Assembly: GCA_949987705.1 (NCBI GenBank)
Contig: OX465281.1
Coordinates: 179,442,516-179,506,515, forward strand
Direction: 5' to 3'
Source of the DNA: Thereva unica
Lineage: Eukaryota > Arthropoda > Insecta > Diptera > Therevidae
Length of the DNA stretch: 64,000 nt
The notes below the pieces were generated by a model, which saw nothing but the letters and a program-made list of their open reading frames with translations, was not told the origin of the DNA and searched no databases. Shown piece by piece: positions 41,551 through 53,724 of the stretch. The position numbers and the translations under genes are program-made. The first letter of the stretch is position 1. Every line of letters begins with the position of its first letter.

Positions 41551-41757
41551 TGTTTGTAGAACATTTGCCTTTTAAAAAATTAAGCAGCACGAAAACTAAT
41601 TTAAAAACGTTTTATTTCTTCCAATCTCATAGAAAAACTGAAAATATATAAATCCGATTTTCTTTTGTTAATGACGGAAAACCCAAAAAACGAAGCAAGC
41701 GAAAATTTCCCCAACAACCACTTTTACTGTAGAGTGTCTACTGCTCGAACAATAATA
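41551..41757 (-). repeat. Inner edge of the 5' LTR of the decayed BEL copy
   Basis: Begins TGTTTGTAGAAC on the plus strand next to the primer site, so the LTR extends rightward from here. It is interrupted by the MITE at 41758-42183 and probably continues beyond it; the outer end could not be fixed because no second LTR is present. Confidence 0.55.
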
Positions 41758-42183
41758 CCTGTGACACACTATACTTTCATTATGATGGTAACTTTCATTA
41801 TGATGGTTAAGGAAATGATGGGGTGACACATTTACTTTCATTTGCATGTGTCATTTGCAAGTGATAAAAGATAAGATACTAACCGATTCTTTTGGCCACA
41901 ATTGCTTTTTCATCCTCGAGTTTTCCTGAGACATCGTTATTTTTGAAATACTTGGGCTCAGATTTGTTTGTTTGTTTTGAATTGACTGTTAAATTGTCAG
42001 TTTTAAGGAGAAAGGAGGGGAAATTTATTATAAAAATTAGTTTCCAGTTTTGCAACAGCTGTCACTTAACCGAAATTACAGTCCAAATGAAGGTAAAATA
42101 CTTTCATTTTGAACTTTCATTATGATGGGGTTTTGCCGCGATAATGAAGGTTACTTTCATTATGATGGTAAATGTGTCACAGG
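41758..42183. mobile_element. MITE with TA target duplication
   Basis: Ends CCTGTGACACA and TGTGTCACAGG, flanked by TA (41756-41757 and 42184-42185). CTTTCATTATGATGG is repeated next to both ends, several times. No coding potential. Probably mobilised by a Tc1/mariner-type transposase. Confidence 0.75.
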
Positions 42184-42185
42184 TA

Positions 42186-43130
42186 TAAGAATGGTTGCTA
42201 CGACTGATCTTTAATACTGACTGTAACACGATGTTATCTATTTAACCATATCGGTACCATACGAAAATAGTTTCATCATGGTCTCCTCGCGTGTTCCATT
42301 TTCCAAAATTCATTTCCAGGTTTTGGTGACGTAGTCGTTTCCGTTTTCCCCGTCCGATGTGTTTTTACGAGGTCTGTTGGAAAGCATAGCGCCTAACCCT
42401 ACTACCTGGAGGCCCGGATCAGGGACAATGAGTTCAATATGGGACAGTAAGCTCTAGTTGGAAAGATATAGCAGAGAAAGGAGAAAGGTGAACTAACAAC
42501 GTCACACACGGTTTTATTTCACCAGTGCCCCATCCAATATTACCGTGGCAAAACGCTGAGCTCAGTGATTGAACAGGGGTGGTAGCACGAAAGTTGTTTC
42601 AAACGACCTCCTCATGCAAAAATATTTGTAAAACTTGAATTTTTGTATGAAGAGGTCGATTGAAACAATTCACGTGCTACCACGCCAGTATACGGCTTTC
42701 TCGCTTATTATTCTAAAAGGCGATGGCAGGAGAAAGGGCAGGGAGTTCTATTGTAAAAAGGGAAGACATGAAAAAAGAAAAATTATTTGGGTGGGAAAAA
42801 AGGAAGCTGAAGGACCACGCCGTGTAGTGGATTTTAATCACGGCAGTGGCGAAGATATGGGGAAGAGGGAGCAAGGGGATCAATCCCCCCCATGAGCCTA
42901 CGAAAATTATATTAGAATTGAATAAAGGTCTTCGTATCTACGTTTGCTTTTGACGTGACAACGTCTATTAAAACGATGAACGCCGGCTGCATGCACGAAA
43001 AATGATTACTCATTGTCCCGTTATGTCCCGTTATCTCCCGAAGTAATTTTAAAAATTTGATCGTAGTAATCTTAAAAATTTGATTAAAATTGTCAATATT
43101 AATTAGATTAAATTTGTCAAATTATCAACA
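42186..43130. other. Unassigned DNA with a 105-bp hairpin
   Basis: Probably includes the rest of the decayed BEL LTR. Except for the hairpin at 42579-42683, no gene or element is supported; the 86-codon frame at 42635-42895 starts inside the hairpin and shows no homology that I know. Confidence 0.4.
42579..42683. repeat. Long hairpin (imperfect palindrome)
   Basis: GTGGTAGCACG...TTGTTTCAA...CGACCTC on the left pairs with GAGGTCG...TTGAAACAA...CGTGCTACCAC on the right, giving arms of about 45 bases with few mismatches and a short AT-rich loop. A related half (GGTGGCAGCACAGAAGTCGT) occurs at about 29560 in the hAT element. Confidence 0.8.
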
Positions 43131-43302
43131 ATAAGCAAAGCAAGCCAAACACTCTGTCTCCTAACTGGGTGCCGGTGTATAAGAAAATAGTGAACATTAC
43201 ACTGACGAAAACTGTGAAATGTAAACGAAAACAGTTTCCTTGCGTTCCTGCTTGTGCTATTACCATTCACAAGTCGCAAGGTGGGACGTTTACTGTTATT
43301 AT
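43131..43302 (+). pseudogene. Helitron-type helicase fragment (PIF1-like, C-terminal motif)
   Basis: An open frame contains [15 protein letters not shown] and then [19 protein letters not shown]. The [14 protein letters not shown] block is the conserved C-terminal helicase motif of Helitron Rep-Hel proteins and PIF1 helicases. The frame runs straight into the end of Helentron-like copy C at 43303, which is on the opposite strand, so the helicase gene was cut by that insertion or is a relic captured beside it. About 50 residues only. Confidence 0.75.
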
Positions 43303-45590
43303 CTATAATATAAAAGTAAGTCGGGGTTTCCTTCCAGACGCTATAATTAGAGAACGCACGATCCGATTTCCACGGTTTTGCATTCGTTGGAAAGGTCTCG
43401 GGCTCCGTGAGGTTTATAGCAACAGAAAAGCAGGCGTTTGGTCCATAGCAGCCATCTCAAGAGGGCGGATTACCATTTTCTTTACAACCCCTCGACATGG
43501 ATATCAAATGAAAGGTTATGGTAAGTAGAACACCAAAAGCAATATAGTATACTCAATATATCGTTTGGTACATGGCAGCCATCACAAGAGAGCAGATGAC
43601 CATTTTCTTCACAACCCATTCGAAATGGGTATCCAATGAAAGAGTATGATAAGTAGAACAATATAAGCAATATAGTATACTCAATATGTCGCTTGGTCCA
43701 TAGCGGCCACCTCAAGAATGCGGATTACCATTTTCTTCACAGCACCTTCGACATGGATAGCGAATGAAAGAGTATGATAAGTAGAACACCATAGGCAATA
43801 AAGTATACTCACTATATCGTTTGGTCCATGGCGATCATCTCAAGCGGGCGGATTACCATTTTCTTCACAACCCCTTCGAGATGGGTATCAAATGAGAGAG
43901 TATGATAAGTAGAACACATAAGCAATATAGTATACTCAATATATATCGTTTGGTCCATAGCGGCCATCTTCAGAGGTTGGATTACCATTATCTTCACACC
44001 GCTCGATATGGATTTCAAATGAAAGGGTATGATAAGTAGAACACCATAAGCAATATAGTATACTCAATATATCGTTTGGTCCATGGCGGTCATCTCAAGA
44101 GGGAGGAAGATCATTTTCTTCACTACCCCCTCGACATTGGTATCAAATGAAAGGGCATTATAAGAAGAATGCCATAGACTATGTCTTTAGATTCATGGCG
44201 GCCGTCTCAAGAGGGCGGATTGACATTTTCTTCACAACACCCGAGACATGGGTATCAAATGAAAGGCTATGAAAAGTAGAACACCATAAGCAATATAGTA
44301 TACTCAATTTATAATTTGGTCCATGGCCGCCATCTCAAAAGGGCGGTTTACCATTTTCTTCAAAACTCCTTCTAGATGGGTATCAAATGAAAGAGTATGA
44401 TAAGTAGAACAATATAAGCAATATAGTATACTCAATATATCGTTTGGTCCATAGCGGCCATCTCAAGAGGGCGGATTACCATTTTCTTCACAACCCCTTC
44501 GAGATGGGTATCAAATGAGAGAGTATGATAAGTAGAACACCATAAGCAATATAGTATACTCAATATATATCGTTTGGTCCATAGCGGCCATCTTCAGAGG
44601 TTGGATTACCATTATCTTCACACCGCTCGATATGGATTTCAAATGAAAGGGTATGATAAGTAGAACACCATAAGCAATATAGTATACTCAATATATCGTT
44701 TGGTCCATGGCGGTCATCTCAAGAGGGAGGAAGATCATTTTCTTTACTACCCCCTCGACATTGGTATCAAATGAAAGGGCATTATAAGAAGAATGCCGTA
44801 GACTATGTCTTTAGATTCATGGCGGCCGTCTCAAGAGGGCGGATTGCCATTTTTTCACAACACCCGAGACATGGGTATCAAATGAAAGGCTATGAAAAGT
44901 AGAACACCATAAGCAATATAGTATACTCAATTTATAATTTGGTCCATGGCCGCCATCTCAAAAGGGTGGTTTACCATTTTCTTCAAAACTCCTTCTAGAT
45001 GGGTATCAAATGAAAGAGTATGATAAGTAGAACAATATAAGCAATATAGTATACTCAATATATCGTTTGGTCCATAGCGGCCATCTCAAGAGGGCGGATT
45101 ACCATTTTCTTCACAACCCCTTCGAGATGGGTATCAAATGAGAGAGTATGATAAGTAGAACACCATAAGCAATATAGTATACTCAATATATCGTTTGGTC
45201 CATAGCGGCCATCTCAAGAGGGCGGATTAACATTTTCTTCACAACCCCTTCGAGATGGGTATCAAATGAGAGAGTATGATAAGTAGAACACCATATGCAA
45301 TATAGTATACTGAATATATCGTTTGGTCCATAGCGGCCATCTCAAGAGTGCGGATTAATATTTTCTTCACAACCCCTTCGACCTGGGTATCAAATGAAAG
45401 AGTATGATAAGTAGAACACCATAGGCAATATTGTATACTCAATATATCATTTGGTCCTTGGCGGTCATCTCCCGAAATCAATTTTCCCAGATTTGTTCTT
45501 TTTTCACTATAGCTTTTTCCTATCGCAGACTGTGTCCTCATAATCTTATTTTATTGAAAGGCGTTGCAACGCACGCGGGTTTTTGCTAGT
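43303..45590 (-). mobile_element. Helentron-like element, copy C (inverted), with internal satellite
   Basis: Reverse orientation relative to copies A and B: the 5' end (ACTAGCAAAAACCCGCGTGC on the minus strand) is at 45590 and the 3' end at 43303 (CTATAATA on the plus strand). The ~125-bp satellite fills about 43440-45450, with the same short variant monomers (CTAAAGACATAGTCTATGGC-type) and a repeated multi-monomer block (compare 43900-44440 with 44520-45050). The shared 3' domain is at about 43320-43440. Confidence 0.7.
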
Positions 45591-46365
45591 TTAATATAAA
45601 TGATTCAATTTTATTCATAAAAGTATGCAATCATTTCATCAATGTTTTCTCATGACGTTGTCACGTTAAACTATCGTCCGTAAACCCTCTTTACAGACAA
45701 CAAATTTTTTTTTATGTGGGAAAACCAAGCTTAGGAATCACCCTTTGTACTACCAGTCTGTCATGTCGTTCAGGTCATGGTTCAGTGTCTAGTAGCAAGC
45801 TTGGTTTGAAAGATAGAAAAGAAAACGAGAGGATTAGGGGGGGGGTCTGGGGGTGTTGGAGCAGATGGCGATGAACCTTACGTTTGAATTCAGTGGAACA
45901 GTCGCTGTGGTAATAGCGATAAAGCATGGAGAGCGCTGCTACATTCCTACGGTGGCTCAGAGATTCGATGGAGATACAAAGGCTGTCATCTCCGATGATT
46001 GGGATGGCGCGGCTTTGCATTAAGGCGGTTTTAGAGGCGTCAGCTCAGTCTTTGAGTATACTTTAAGCCCAGTATTTAAGTATACACGAAATGTTTTTTA
46101 AACAGCAGCACCTCTTTTGGCATTATGTATGTGCAATTATATAAAAATCATCAAAATCTATTTTTGTGACGTCTGTGCATTTGAGTATTGTATAACTTCC
46201 GCGCTTTGAGAAGAAGGCCGATCAATCAGGAGCCGCGAAAAGGACCCTCACTATAATTATGGATACATCGAGCACATTTAAAAACGGGAATGAAAGAATT
46301 ATCGCGGTGTAAGCCTTCTTTCGATCGTCGGCAAAGTATTTACGAAAATCATACAATCGCATCGA
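45591..46365. other. Unassigned DNA
   Basis: Contains a minus-strand 81-codon frame (45775-46020) with no recognised homology. 46240-46365 may already be LINE-derived flank. Confidence 0.35.
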
Positions 46366-47427
46366 TTGGAACAGCTTGTGGAGAGATTCTTGCAAGCCGA
46401 ACACGTGCCATTGAGAATCATCCAACTTTTCCAAGAGCCGTACGGTGGCTCAATCAGCAGTATTCGTATTCGAGGCGAGGCGAGGCGATCTGAGGAGTTC
46501 CCGATTCAAACGGGTGTTCGGCAGTTGGACGTCACTTCTTTTCAATGTTGTGATCGGCGCGATTATGCGTGAAGCATTCTATGGACAACTCGGAGTTCGA
46601 TACGACGACAACAACTTCGCAACCGACACGGATGCCGAAGCAACGGATATCTTATACGACATTTACCGCATCGCAGAGTTATACGGGTTAAAAATCAAAG
46701 CGAAAAAGACCAATGTGCTCACAACGGACGGATCGAAGGCCAGTGTTCACCTCGATGGAACCCAAATCGAACAGGTTCCGAGGTTCAAATATTTGAGATC
46801 ATTGGTTGAGGAAATGAAAGTAGCATCCACATCCAACGTTCACAGCCGCATCGGCCAGGCAACAGAAACCTTCGCTTCGCTCAAGTGGTACATATGGAAA
46901 CGAATAAATATTTCCATCAAAACAAAAGTACGCCTTTACCGAATGTTGATCCTTCCGATTCTTCTTTACGGATCTGAAACGTTTACACTGCTCAAACTGG
47001 ACGTTAAGAAGCTCGAAGTCTTCCAAATGCGATGCTTGAGGCAGATCATCGGTGTCTCACTTCGCGATCGCCTTACGAAATAGTCAGACAAAGAAGCGAT
47101 CAGCAGACGCTGATCGAAGAAGAAATTCATAAACGTCGACTACGCTGGTTTGGACATGTTTGCCGAATTGATGATGACCGCTTGCCACGTAAGCTTCTCT
47201 GGCGAGACCGTCCTGCAGGCTGGAGAATCCAGCGATCGGTACCGAAGAAAACATGGCTGAAGAATATCGAGGGTGACCTAAAGAACCAACGATTATCAGT
47301 TACCGAGGCTCGAGATGTCGCCAAAAACCGGCAAGAATGGAAACGAATCGTGAATAGAGTTCGAGACCCAGCGGCACTGACAGCAGCGTATCCGTTGTGG
47401 GGACGTCCCGTTCGGACCGCAAGGTAA
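46366..47427 (+). pseudogene. LINE (non-LTR) reverse transcriptase relic 1
   Basis: RT-type sequence is spread over three frames: EEFPIQTGVRQL (about 46495-46540), FNVVIGAIMREAF then a degenerate YADD region, IYRIAELYGLKIKAKKTNVL, RLYRMLILPILLYGSETFTL, LEVFQMRCLRQIIGVSLRDR, and after another shift RRLRWFGHVCRIDDDRLPRK. This order (palm, thumb, RRLRWFGHV tail) is typical of RTE/related LINEs. It is followed at 47430-47458 by an (AGA)n-like run that may be its 3' tail. Frameshifts near 46545 and 47060. Confidence 0.8.
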
Positions 47428-47589
47428 CAGATCAAAGAAGAAGAAGAAAGAAGAAGACATTTAAAATGGAGTGGCACCTCGGTTCCAAAATAATGAAAAT
47501 TTTAACATTATAATTAATAAAGAAATTGAATCGTTTTTCTAATTTTGGGTGAAATAACTAGATGAAACTTAACTGTTGGTTAGTACTTG

Positions 47590-48358
47590 TGTGTAATAAC
47601 TACAGAGGTATCTCATCACTCCTCAGCGGCAGCTACAGAGCCTTCACAATCCTTGTGAAACAAAAATTAGAACCTATAGCTTAAGGCCTTATAGGAGAAT
47701 ATCAAGCTATTTTTATGAGAAACAGGTCAACATCGGATCAACTGCTGACCTTAAAGCAAATTCTGGAGAAACCCTGGGAAAGGAATATAGATATATAGCA
47801 GATATTTGTCGACTTTCAACAGGCATATGACTCTTTAAGCAAAGAGTGGCTGTACAGGATGCTAATGGAATTAGGAGTCCTCTCAAAGCCGGTACAATTG
47901 ATCAATTGTTCAACGAACAGCTCACTGACGAAAGTAAGGATCCAAAATGCAGATAGAGAAAAGTTAGAAGGGCGGCAAGGTTCTGGACACGGAGATGTAC
48001 TAGCCGCCATGCTTTTAAACCTGGCCCTAGAATGGGTGATAATGAAAACGTCATTCCAGGGAAGTGCATCAATAGCAACGTAGTCTGTACAACTACTTGG
48101 ATATGCGGATGACGTGGACATCGTGGGGAGGTCTTTATTGGCAGCAAAAGAAGTTTATCTGAACGTCAACAAAACAAAGGTGATGCCACAATCCGGAGCT
48201 GAAAGACTTAGAATGCGAAGAAATATAACTATCGACGAACACAATCTAGTAGTAGTCGATAAAACAGTCTACCTTGGGTCAACAATCACAATCAGAAATG
48301 ATGACAAGGAAGACGTAACTAGACCAATACTACTGTCTAATAGAGCGAAATTAAGCTA
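47590..48358 (+). pseudogene. LINE reverse transcriptase relic 2
   Basis: A second plus-strand RT relic with NYRGISSLLSGSYRAF, EYQAIFMRNRSTSDQL, IFVDFQQAYDSLSKEWLYRM, then LNLALEWVIMK and LLGYADDVDIVGR in separate frames. Contains at least three stops. It is the front and palm of an RT domain and does not continue relic 1, which contains only later parts; they may be two families or one rearranged element. Confidence 0.8.
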
Positions 48359-50416
48359 AATTTAATAGTTTATACGCAACCAAATTTCATTTCTAAAAAA
48401 AATAACCTTATTTCCTCCAAAGCTGTCAAGACATTTTTGCTAAAATTCAAGTTCAGTACACAAATTTGCTGGAACCTGGGCAGTAAGGCCGGGGTATTAT
48501 ATGATTTGGTGTTAATCGCATGCTTATTAATGTCAACGAAAAAATATTAGTGATTCTAGCTTGCCAGCAAGTGAAGTTGCTCTTAAAAAATCTTTTTGAT
48601 GAGGCGCTCCTCTTTGCTTTTGCACGCTTCTCTATTATTTGTTTCTGCTTTGTATACGCTTTTATGTTTGCATTCTCCAAATGAGCCACAGAGCAAAATG
48701 TAAATGATGAGATGCAAATGGTAAATGATTTTCAGCCTAGCTGAGAAGTGCGCCTTCTATGTTAGAAGGGTTACTCAATCATTAAGTATTTTAAACATAC
48801 CACAGATTTTGGGAAAGGTAATTCTTGACTCTCGGTTAAAGGTGCCCTTCGATGATATTTACGGCCCTGAATCCGCTACCATTTGTTTTACCAAAATTAT
48901 TTTTTGTTAAAAATTGTTTACATTTTTCAGATTCGGAAAATTCAGAATGTCGGAAAATCTATTCCTCTATCGTGAAAAAACATATTTGAACTCGCTCAAG
49001 GAAATTTGTGGCAAATAATACGGATTTTTTTCTGTGTTTTGTAGGAGTACGTTATGTGTGACGTGATAAAACCAGTCGAATAGTGTCATTTTATGATAAC
49101 CAAAAGAGTAAACTATGTAGTATCTGACCAAAACTCGAATGGCACAAAATTTATAGAACGAAGATTCGCTATTAGCACAATAATCAATTGTGTTGACGGG
49201 AGAAGCAGGTTGTTATCATTGGTTCTGTTAGCAATATGGAAATATGTATGGAGCAATAGAGGTGGGTCCCGTTTAGAAATGTTGCTAAAGCCGAAGAAAC
49301 GGGGGAAATATTTTCAAATTATAGATCTGCAGACTCGTAAAGGCCAAGAAACCGTTTTCGTGCAAGAAAACTAATTTTCAGATATTTTTGGTCGCCATTT
49401 TGAAGCTGCATTTACAGACTCGTAATTGGCGACCTCAAAACCCCCGGACACAAAATATCACACAATTATCTCAATTCCTTCTAGTTTTAGCTAAGTTATA
49501 GTGCTAAAAAAATAAGAATATTAATAAGCAAATAAAACCCCATGGCGTAAATCATTTCTATAATTTTAAAGAATTCATTTTAATTGGTGGCTGTGACTAT
49601 TAGTGGGGCGTATAGTGGCTGAAACGATAAAACCTTATGTTCAAAATTATTTATCAAATTTTTTTTAAATCCTAAGGGCGGATTGCGCCCTAAATTAATA
49701 AAAATTTATCCCTAAAACCATAAGCGGGTTCATTGTGGTTGCCTAGAGTAATTTTAGCAAAATGTGTGCCTGCCGAAATGAGATTAGGAGCAGATGGGAA
49801 TTAGATCCGTTTTGGAGTAGGTAGTGACGATTTTGTTTTAATTTATGCCATCGGTGGTTCATTGATATTCAATCCGGCGCTAATGCTATTATAACTGGCC
49901 TCCTCTATGGAGGATAGATTTCTATCTGATACTGAATTCACATGACGTGCATAGAGGTGCTTTCCGTTGAATTTCAATAGAAGCAAATCTGCAGAAGAGG
50001 TACTGCAGGTTGGTTTGAAGAGGAGAAAGCTTCAAAATGTCCTTTTCATAAAGCTGCTTAATACGTTTTAGTTAATTAAAAAAAAGTTCAGTGCATCCAG
50101 ATGAGTATGTTTTCATATCAAAACGATATTATTTTCACTTTCTAGTAAAATGTTGACTTATTTACAAAAAATAAATGGTAAAGGAAGTGAAATTATGTCC
50201 TCTTTAATGCTTTCACTGGCAAAGAAACCAAATAAGTTTTATTTAGGTTAAAGGGGCTTGAGGTTTTTACGTCTTTATTAGAATAACTTAAATCGTTAAA
50301 ATATGTACAAAGTAGCTCAGATAGTTAGAAACGCATATATGTAATTCCACTTGAGAAAATTGATAGCATTTGTAAAGTGAATACTTTTATAGTACATTCG
50401 TACGTTTATTTATTTA
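48359..50416. other. Unassigned DNA
   Basis: Two kilobases with no frame of recognisable homology and no clear terminal repeats; moderately AT-rich. Confidence 0.4.

Positions 50417-50471
<55 letters not shown>
50417..50471. repeat. (TA)n microsatellite
   Basis: About 55 bases of pure TA repeats. A poly-C run of about 15-16 follows at about 50619-50633, close to the 3' end of the R1-type LINE on the minus strand. Confidence 0.97.
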
Positions 50472-50472
<1 letters not shown>

Positions 50473-50678
50473 CGCATGACTCATGTGCCCTTTACTGGCC
50501 GGTGCCGCATGACGGTTATGTTTCACGTAAACATACACACATATGGACACATAAGTGGACATACGCATATATGGGTCTATGAACATGAGAACTAAAAAAG
50601 ACCCCTCCGACGTGATCCACCCCCCCCCCCCCCGGGACTGGCTAATAGCATAACATCGCGGGGGTTGTTCAGCTTTAT

Positions 50679-52074
50679 TCAGCTGCTTCTGCTCGCGGCA
50701 TTTCTGTGCCTTTCTCTATTTCTTACGGCTTCTTCTTGCCTTAGCTTTCTGAGAATGGTCTTTAGGGTTGCTTCCACGTCCCTCCACATTTCCTCAGACC
50801 TCATCATATGGTCTAGGATGTTTTCGGGCGTTAGTGGCTCCTCGAACCTTTCTTCTAGTTTCGCCCTTTCCTCGGAGAATCTCGAGCAGGTACGTGTCCT
50901 GCGTCTTCCTCCGTCGCTGGGCATACTGGATACAACGGTGAATCATCGTGCCCGAAGCGGTGGAGGTATTTCCTATACCCCCCATGTCCGCTCAGGAACT
51001 GCGTGAGGTCGTAACTTACTTCCCCACGCTCCCTCGTAGCCCAGATTTCAACGTTAGGTATAAGCCTGTGGGTCCAACGACCCTTAAAAGACTCGTCCAA
51101 CTTCGCCTGCCATTCCCTTAAGGACTCGCAGCGCGCAATCTGCCGCCGCACCCTTCTTGGCTCCCCTCCACCATATTCTGGATCATAGAGACGCATACCC
51201 TCCCTCGCCAGAATATCTATGGGAATCATCCCAGCTATCACGCACGCCGCATCGTCGGACGTGGTCCTGTACGCGCAGCAAGCGCGAAGTGCACTTAGCC
51301 TACATGCACCCCTCCATTTTCTGCTATTTGCAGTCCTGCTTAACGCTGCTGCCCACACTGGCGCTGCGTATAACAGGACTGAGCTGACCACCCTCCCCAA
51401 GAGAAGGCGGCGACTCGGCCTAGGGCCCCCAACATTGGGCAGCATTCTTGCGAGTGCTGCACAAATCGCAGACGCTTTGTCTGCCGTGCCCTCCAAGTGC
51501 GCTTTGAAGTTTAGCCTCCGGTCGATCATCACTCCCAGGTACCTTAGTGCGGGCTGTGAGTGGATGATCTGTTCCCCTACTTTTATCCTTACGGATACTA
51601 GCTTTCGTTGCTTGCTGATCAGCACTACTTCAGTTTTGTGCTCTGCCAGCTTCAACCCAGCGCGTTCTAGCCACGCTTTTATTTCCCAGATCGCTTCGTT
51701 TGCGTACAGTTCGATGTCATCTGGGTGTTTTCCTTCGACAACTACCCCGATATCATCTGAAAACCCGATCGCCACTGCTTCCTTTGGAAGACGAAGCCCC
51801 AACACATCCTTGTACATTGCGATCCATAGGAAAGGGCCCAGGACGGAACCTTGCGGGACACCGCATGTTGTCCCGAACACTTTAGGACCATCATCCGAAT
51901 CACAATGAAGCGACCTACCCTGCAGGTCGTCGGCCACTACACGCACTATGTACTTTGGTGTGCCTAGCTTGATCAACGCCTCAACTATTTTGCTCCACCT
52001 GCGTTCCACCAGAAGTTTGGTGAAAGCCTACGATTGCCGACGCGCCGAGGCATGGATTCCCGTTTCACTGATTC
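50679..52074 (-). pseudogene. R1-clade LINE ORF2: RT and C-terminal zinc-finger region
   Basis: The frame at 50855-52009 (and a little upstream) holds RT from motif A onward: LVERRWSKIVEAL, TTCGVPQGSVLGPFLW, AIGFSDDIGVVVEG, LRYLGVMIDRRLNFKAHL, LLLGRVVSSVLLYAAPVW. After DSPLYPVCPATEEDAGHV the frame breaks (about 50890) and continues at 50679-50924 with RFSEERAKLEERFEEPLTPE, the usual tail after the HVxxxC finger. The finger front part of RT is missing between this and the endonuclease piece at 52077. FSDD rather than YADD is seen at the catalytic site. Confidence 0.85.
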
Positions 52075-52076
52075 TT

Positions 52077-52319
52077 CTATTTTCTTTGCCCTTCCCTGGC
52101 ACCTCCTGCCGACCTCGCATCATGCAGGAATACTTCCTCGAACACCTCTGCGTCGAGTTTCTTAACGGCCCATCCTCTAGCCGTTCCGTACCGATTCCTC
52201 TTTTCTATACTCTGACCAACCTCGAAGATGATGGCTTGGTGGTCACTGTGCGTGTACACATCGCTCATCCGCCACTGTAGGTCTTTGACCACTGAATCGC
52301 TTCTCATGGTATCTTCCAT
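52077..52319 (-). pseudogene. R1-clade LINE ORF2: end of the endonuclease domain
   Basis: Contains VYTHSDHQAIIFEV, the SDHxxI block that ends APE-type endonucleases of R1-like elements, followed by a short linker. The rest of the endonuclease upstream was not found intact; sequence from 52320 to 52494 may hold out-of-frame parts. Confidence 0.75.
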
Positions 52320-52494
52320 GGCTCGGCTCCCACACGTCCATATCGCTGACGTGCCGCTGCTATCGTTTATCCAGACGCCGCTGTGCAGGTTTCTATACTG
52401 CTCGCAGACGATTGCGACGTCGATTTTCTCCTCGTAGACTGTGCCAGCAGATCTTGTGCCGCTTGACAGTGGTTCAGGTTTATCTGTATAAACC

Positions 52495-52782
52495 TTATCT
52501 TCGTCTGTTTTTCAGCGCCTCCTTGAACGCCGGACATCTATTACCTCCGGTCACGTGCCCACTATCTCTGCCCTCTACCTCCCTACAAATCAGGCATTTG
52601 GCAGCTTGGTCACACTCCTTTACCTTGTGACCCTCTTTCCCACAGCCTTGGCACAGCCTTCCTCTATCCTGGCTGCTGCTGCAGTTTTTCGCTATGTGAC
52701 CGAACTTCATGCATTTGAAGCACGGTTTAAGCGATACCCGCTCCCGCATTCGGCATACAACCCAGCCGACTCGAATCTTATG
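52495..52782 (-). pseudogene. R1-clade LINE ORF1: CCHC zinc knuckles
   Basis: Three Cys/His knuckles (CFKCMKFGHIAKNC, CQGCGKEGHKVKEC, CLICREVEGRDSGHV...RCP) preceded by IRVGWVVCRMRERVSLKP, the standard arrangement of R1-clade ORF1. Separated from the rest of ORF1 by a 220-bp TIR element at 52783-53002. Confidence 0.85.
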
Positions 52783-53002
52783 GGTCGCGCCAAAAGAGTT
52801 GATGCCGAGAAAGTCGCGTTTTGCATGCGCAGTAGAATCCCCGCATGCCTTTCCCGTCCCTTAGCCTAGCCGCAACAAATTTCGAAGGGGAAATTTGAAA
52901 ATACATAAGGGCATTTCCTATCAATATGGTCGCAATTTTTATTTGTGTGCAGCTTTAATTTCCCCAGCTGCGCGCTCCGGCATCAACTCTTTTGGCGCGA
53001 CC
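52783..53002. mobile_element. Small TIR element inserted in the LINE ORF1
   Basis: The 24-base ends GGTCGCGCCAAAAGAGTTGA...TGCC and the exact reverse complement (GGCATCAACTCTTTTGGCGC...GACC) enclose 220 bases. ORF1 reads AIAAGR on one side and KIRVGWVV on the other, so the element interrupts the gene. No target duplication was evident. Confidence 0.7.
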
Positions 53003-53236
53003 TCTACCTGCTGCGATAGCCTTCTTCGCAGCTTCAACAGGCAGGCTTATAAACGCCGTCTGTGTGCCCCCCCACGACTCTCTTAGCCTGAGGACATCCT
53101 TTTCTTCGACCTTCAGACCTAGCTGGATCCTCAGTGCTTCGCAGGCCTCTTCCTTGGTTGTGATCTCATCCAAATCTCTACACTCGATCACCACCGTATT
53201 TGTGCTGGCTCTCACCTCAGCCACACCGTTTATCAA
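53003..53236 (-). pseudogene. R1-clade LINE ORF1: middle region
   Basis: VIECRDLDEITTKEEACEAL, LGLKVEEKDVLRLRESWGGT and FISLPVEAAKKAIAAGR form the RNA-recognition-like region that normally lies just before the knuckles. Continues across the TIR element at 52783-53002. Confidence 0.75.
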
Positions 53237-53724
53237 TTTACCTTCTGCTCTAAGTCTCCGGTCTTAGCATCTCCCCTCTTTAGCAGCTGCACCTCCTCAT
53301 TGAGCTCTCTACTGCGCTTGCGCGAGTTATGTTACCACATTAGAATAGATAAATATAATCCTTATAGTAATGTTCCCATATTAAATATAACGTAAGCATA
53401 ATTCTTTCATTGCCATTAAATTTTTGCTCTTTAAATTTCCATAGAATTTGTCTGGACGGTTTCCGCCGATCGAATTTCCCTTTTTAGAAAACTTCTTAAT
53501 CAGCAAATTGTTATAATAAATTTTACCTTAGAGATATTCTAATAAGCTTTCAGCAATTATTTACAGTTTATAATTCAAAACGTTAACTTGTATCGTTGTC
53601 GTTTAGTGGAAATAAATTTTATTTCAACTCAAAACTTAAGTCGCGGCCGCGTCTCTTTACTCTTCTCTTGGGGCCGTTTCTCTCCAGCATCCCCGGTTGA
53701 ACGGCTCTCTTTATGTTGCTCTCT
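53237..53724. other. Unassigned DNA within or beside the LINE ORF1
   Basis: AT-rich with no coding frame; 53330-53640 looks inserted between two ORF1-like pieces. Confidence 0.35.

Noticed and set aside
51219..51908. 229-codon plus-strand ORF in the R1 region
   Set aside because: Antisense of the LINE RT, which shows the conserved motifs on the minus strand.
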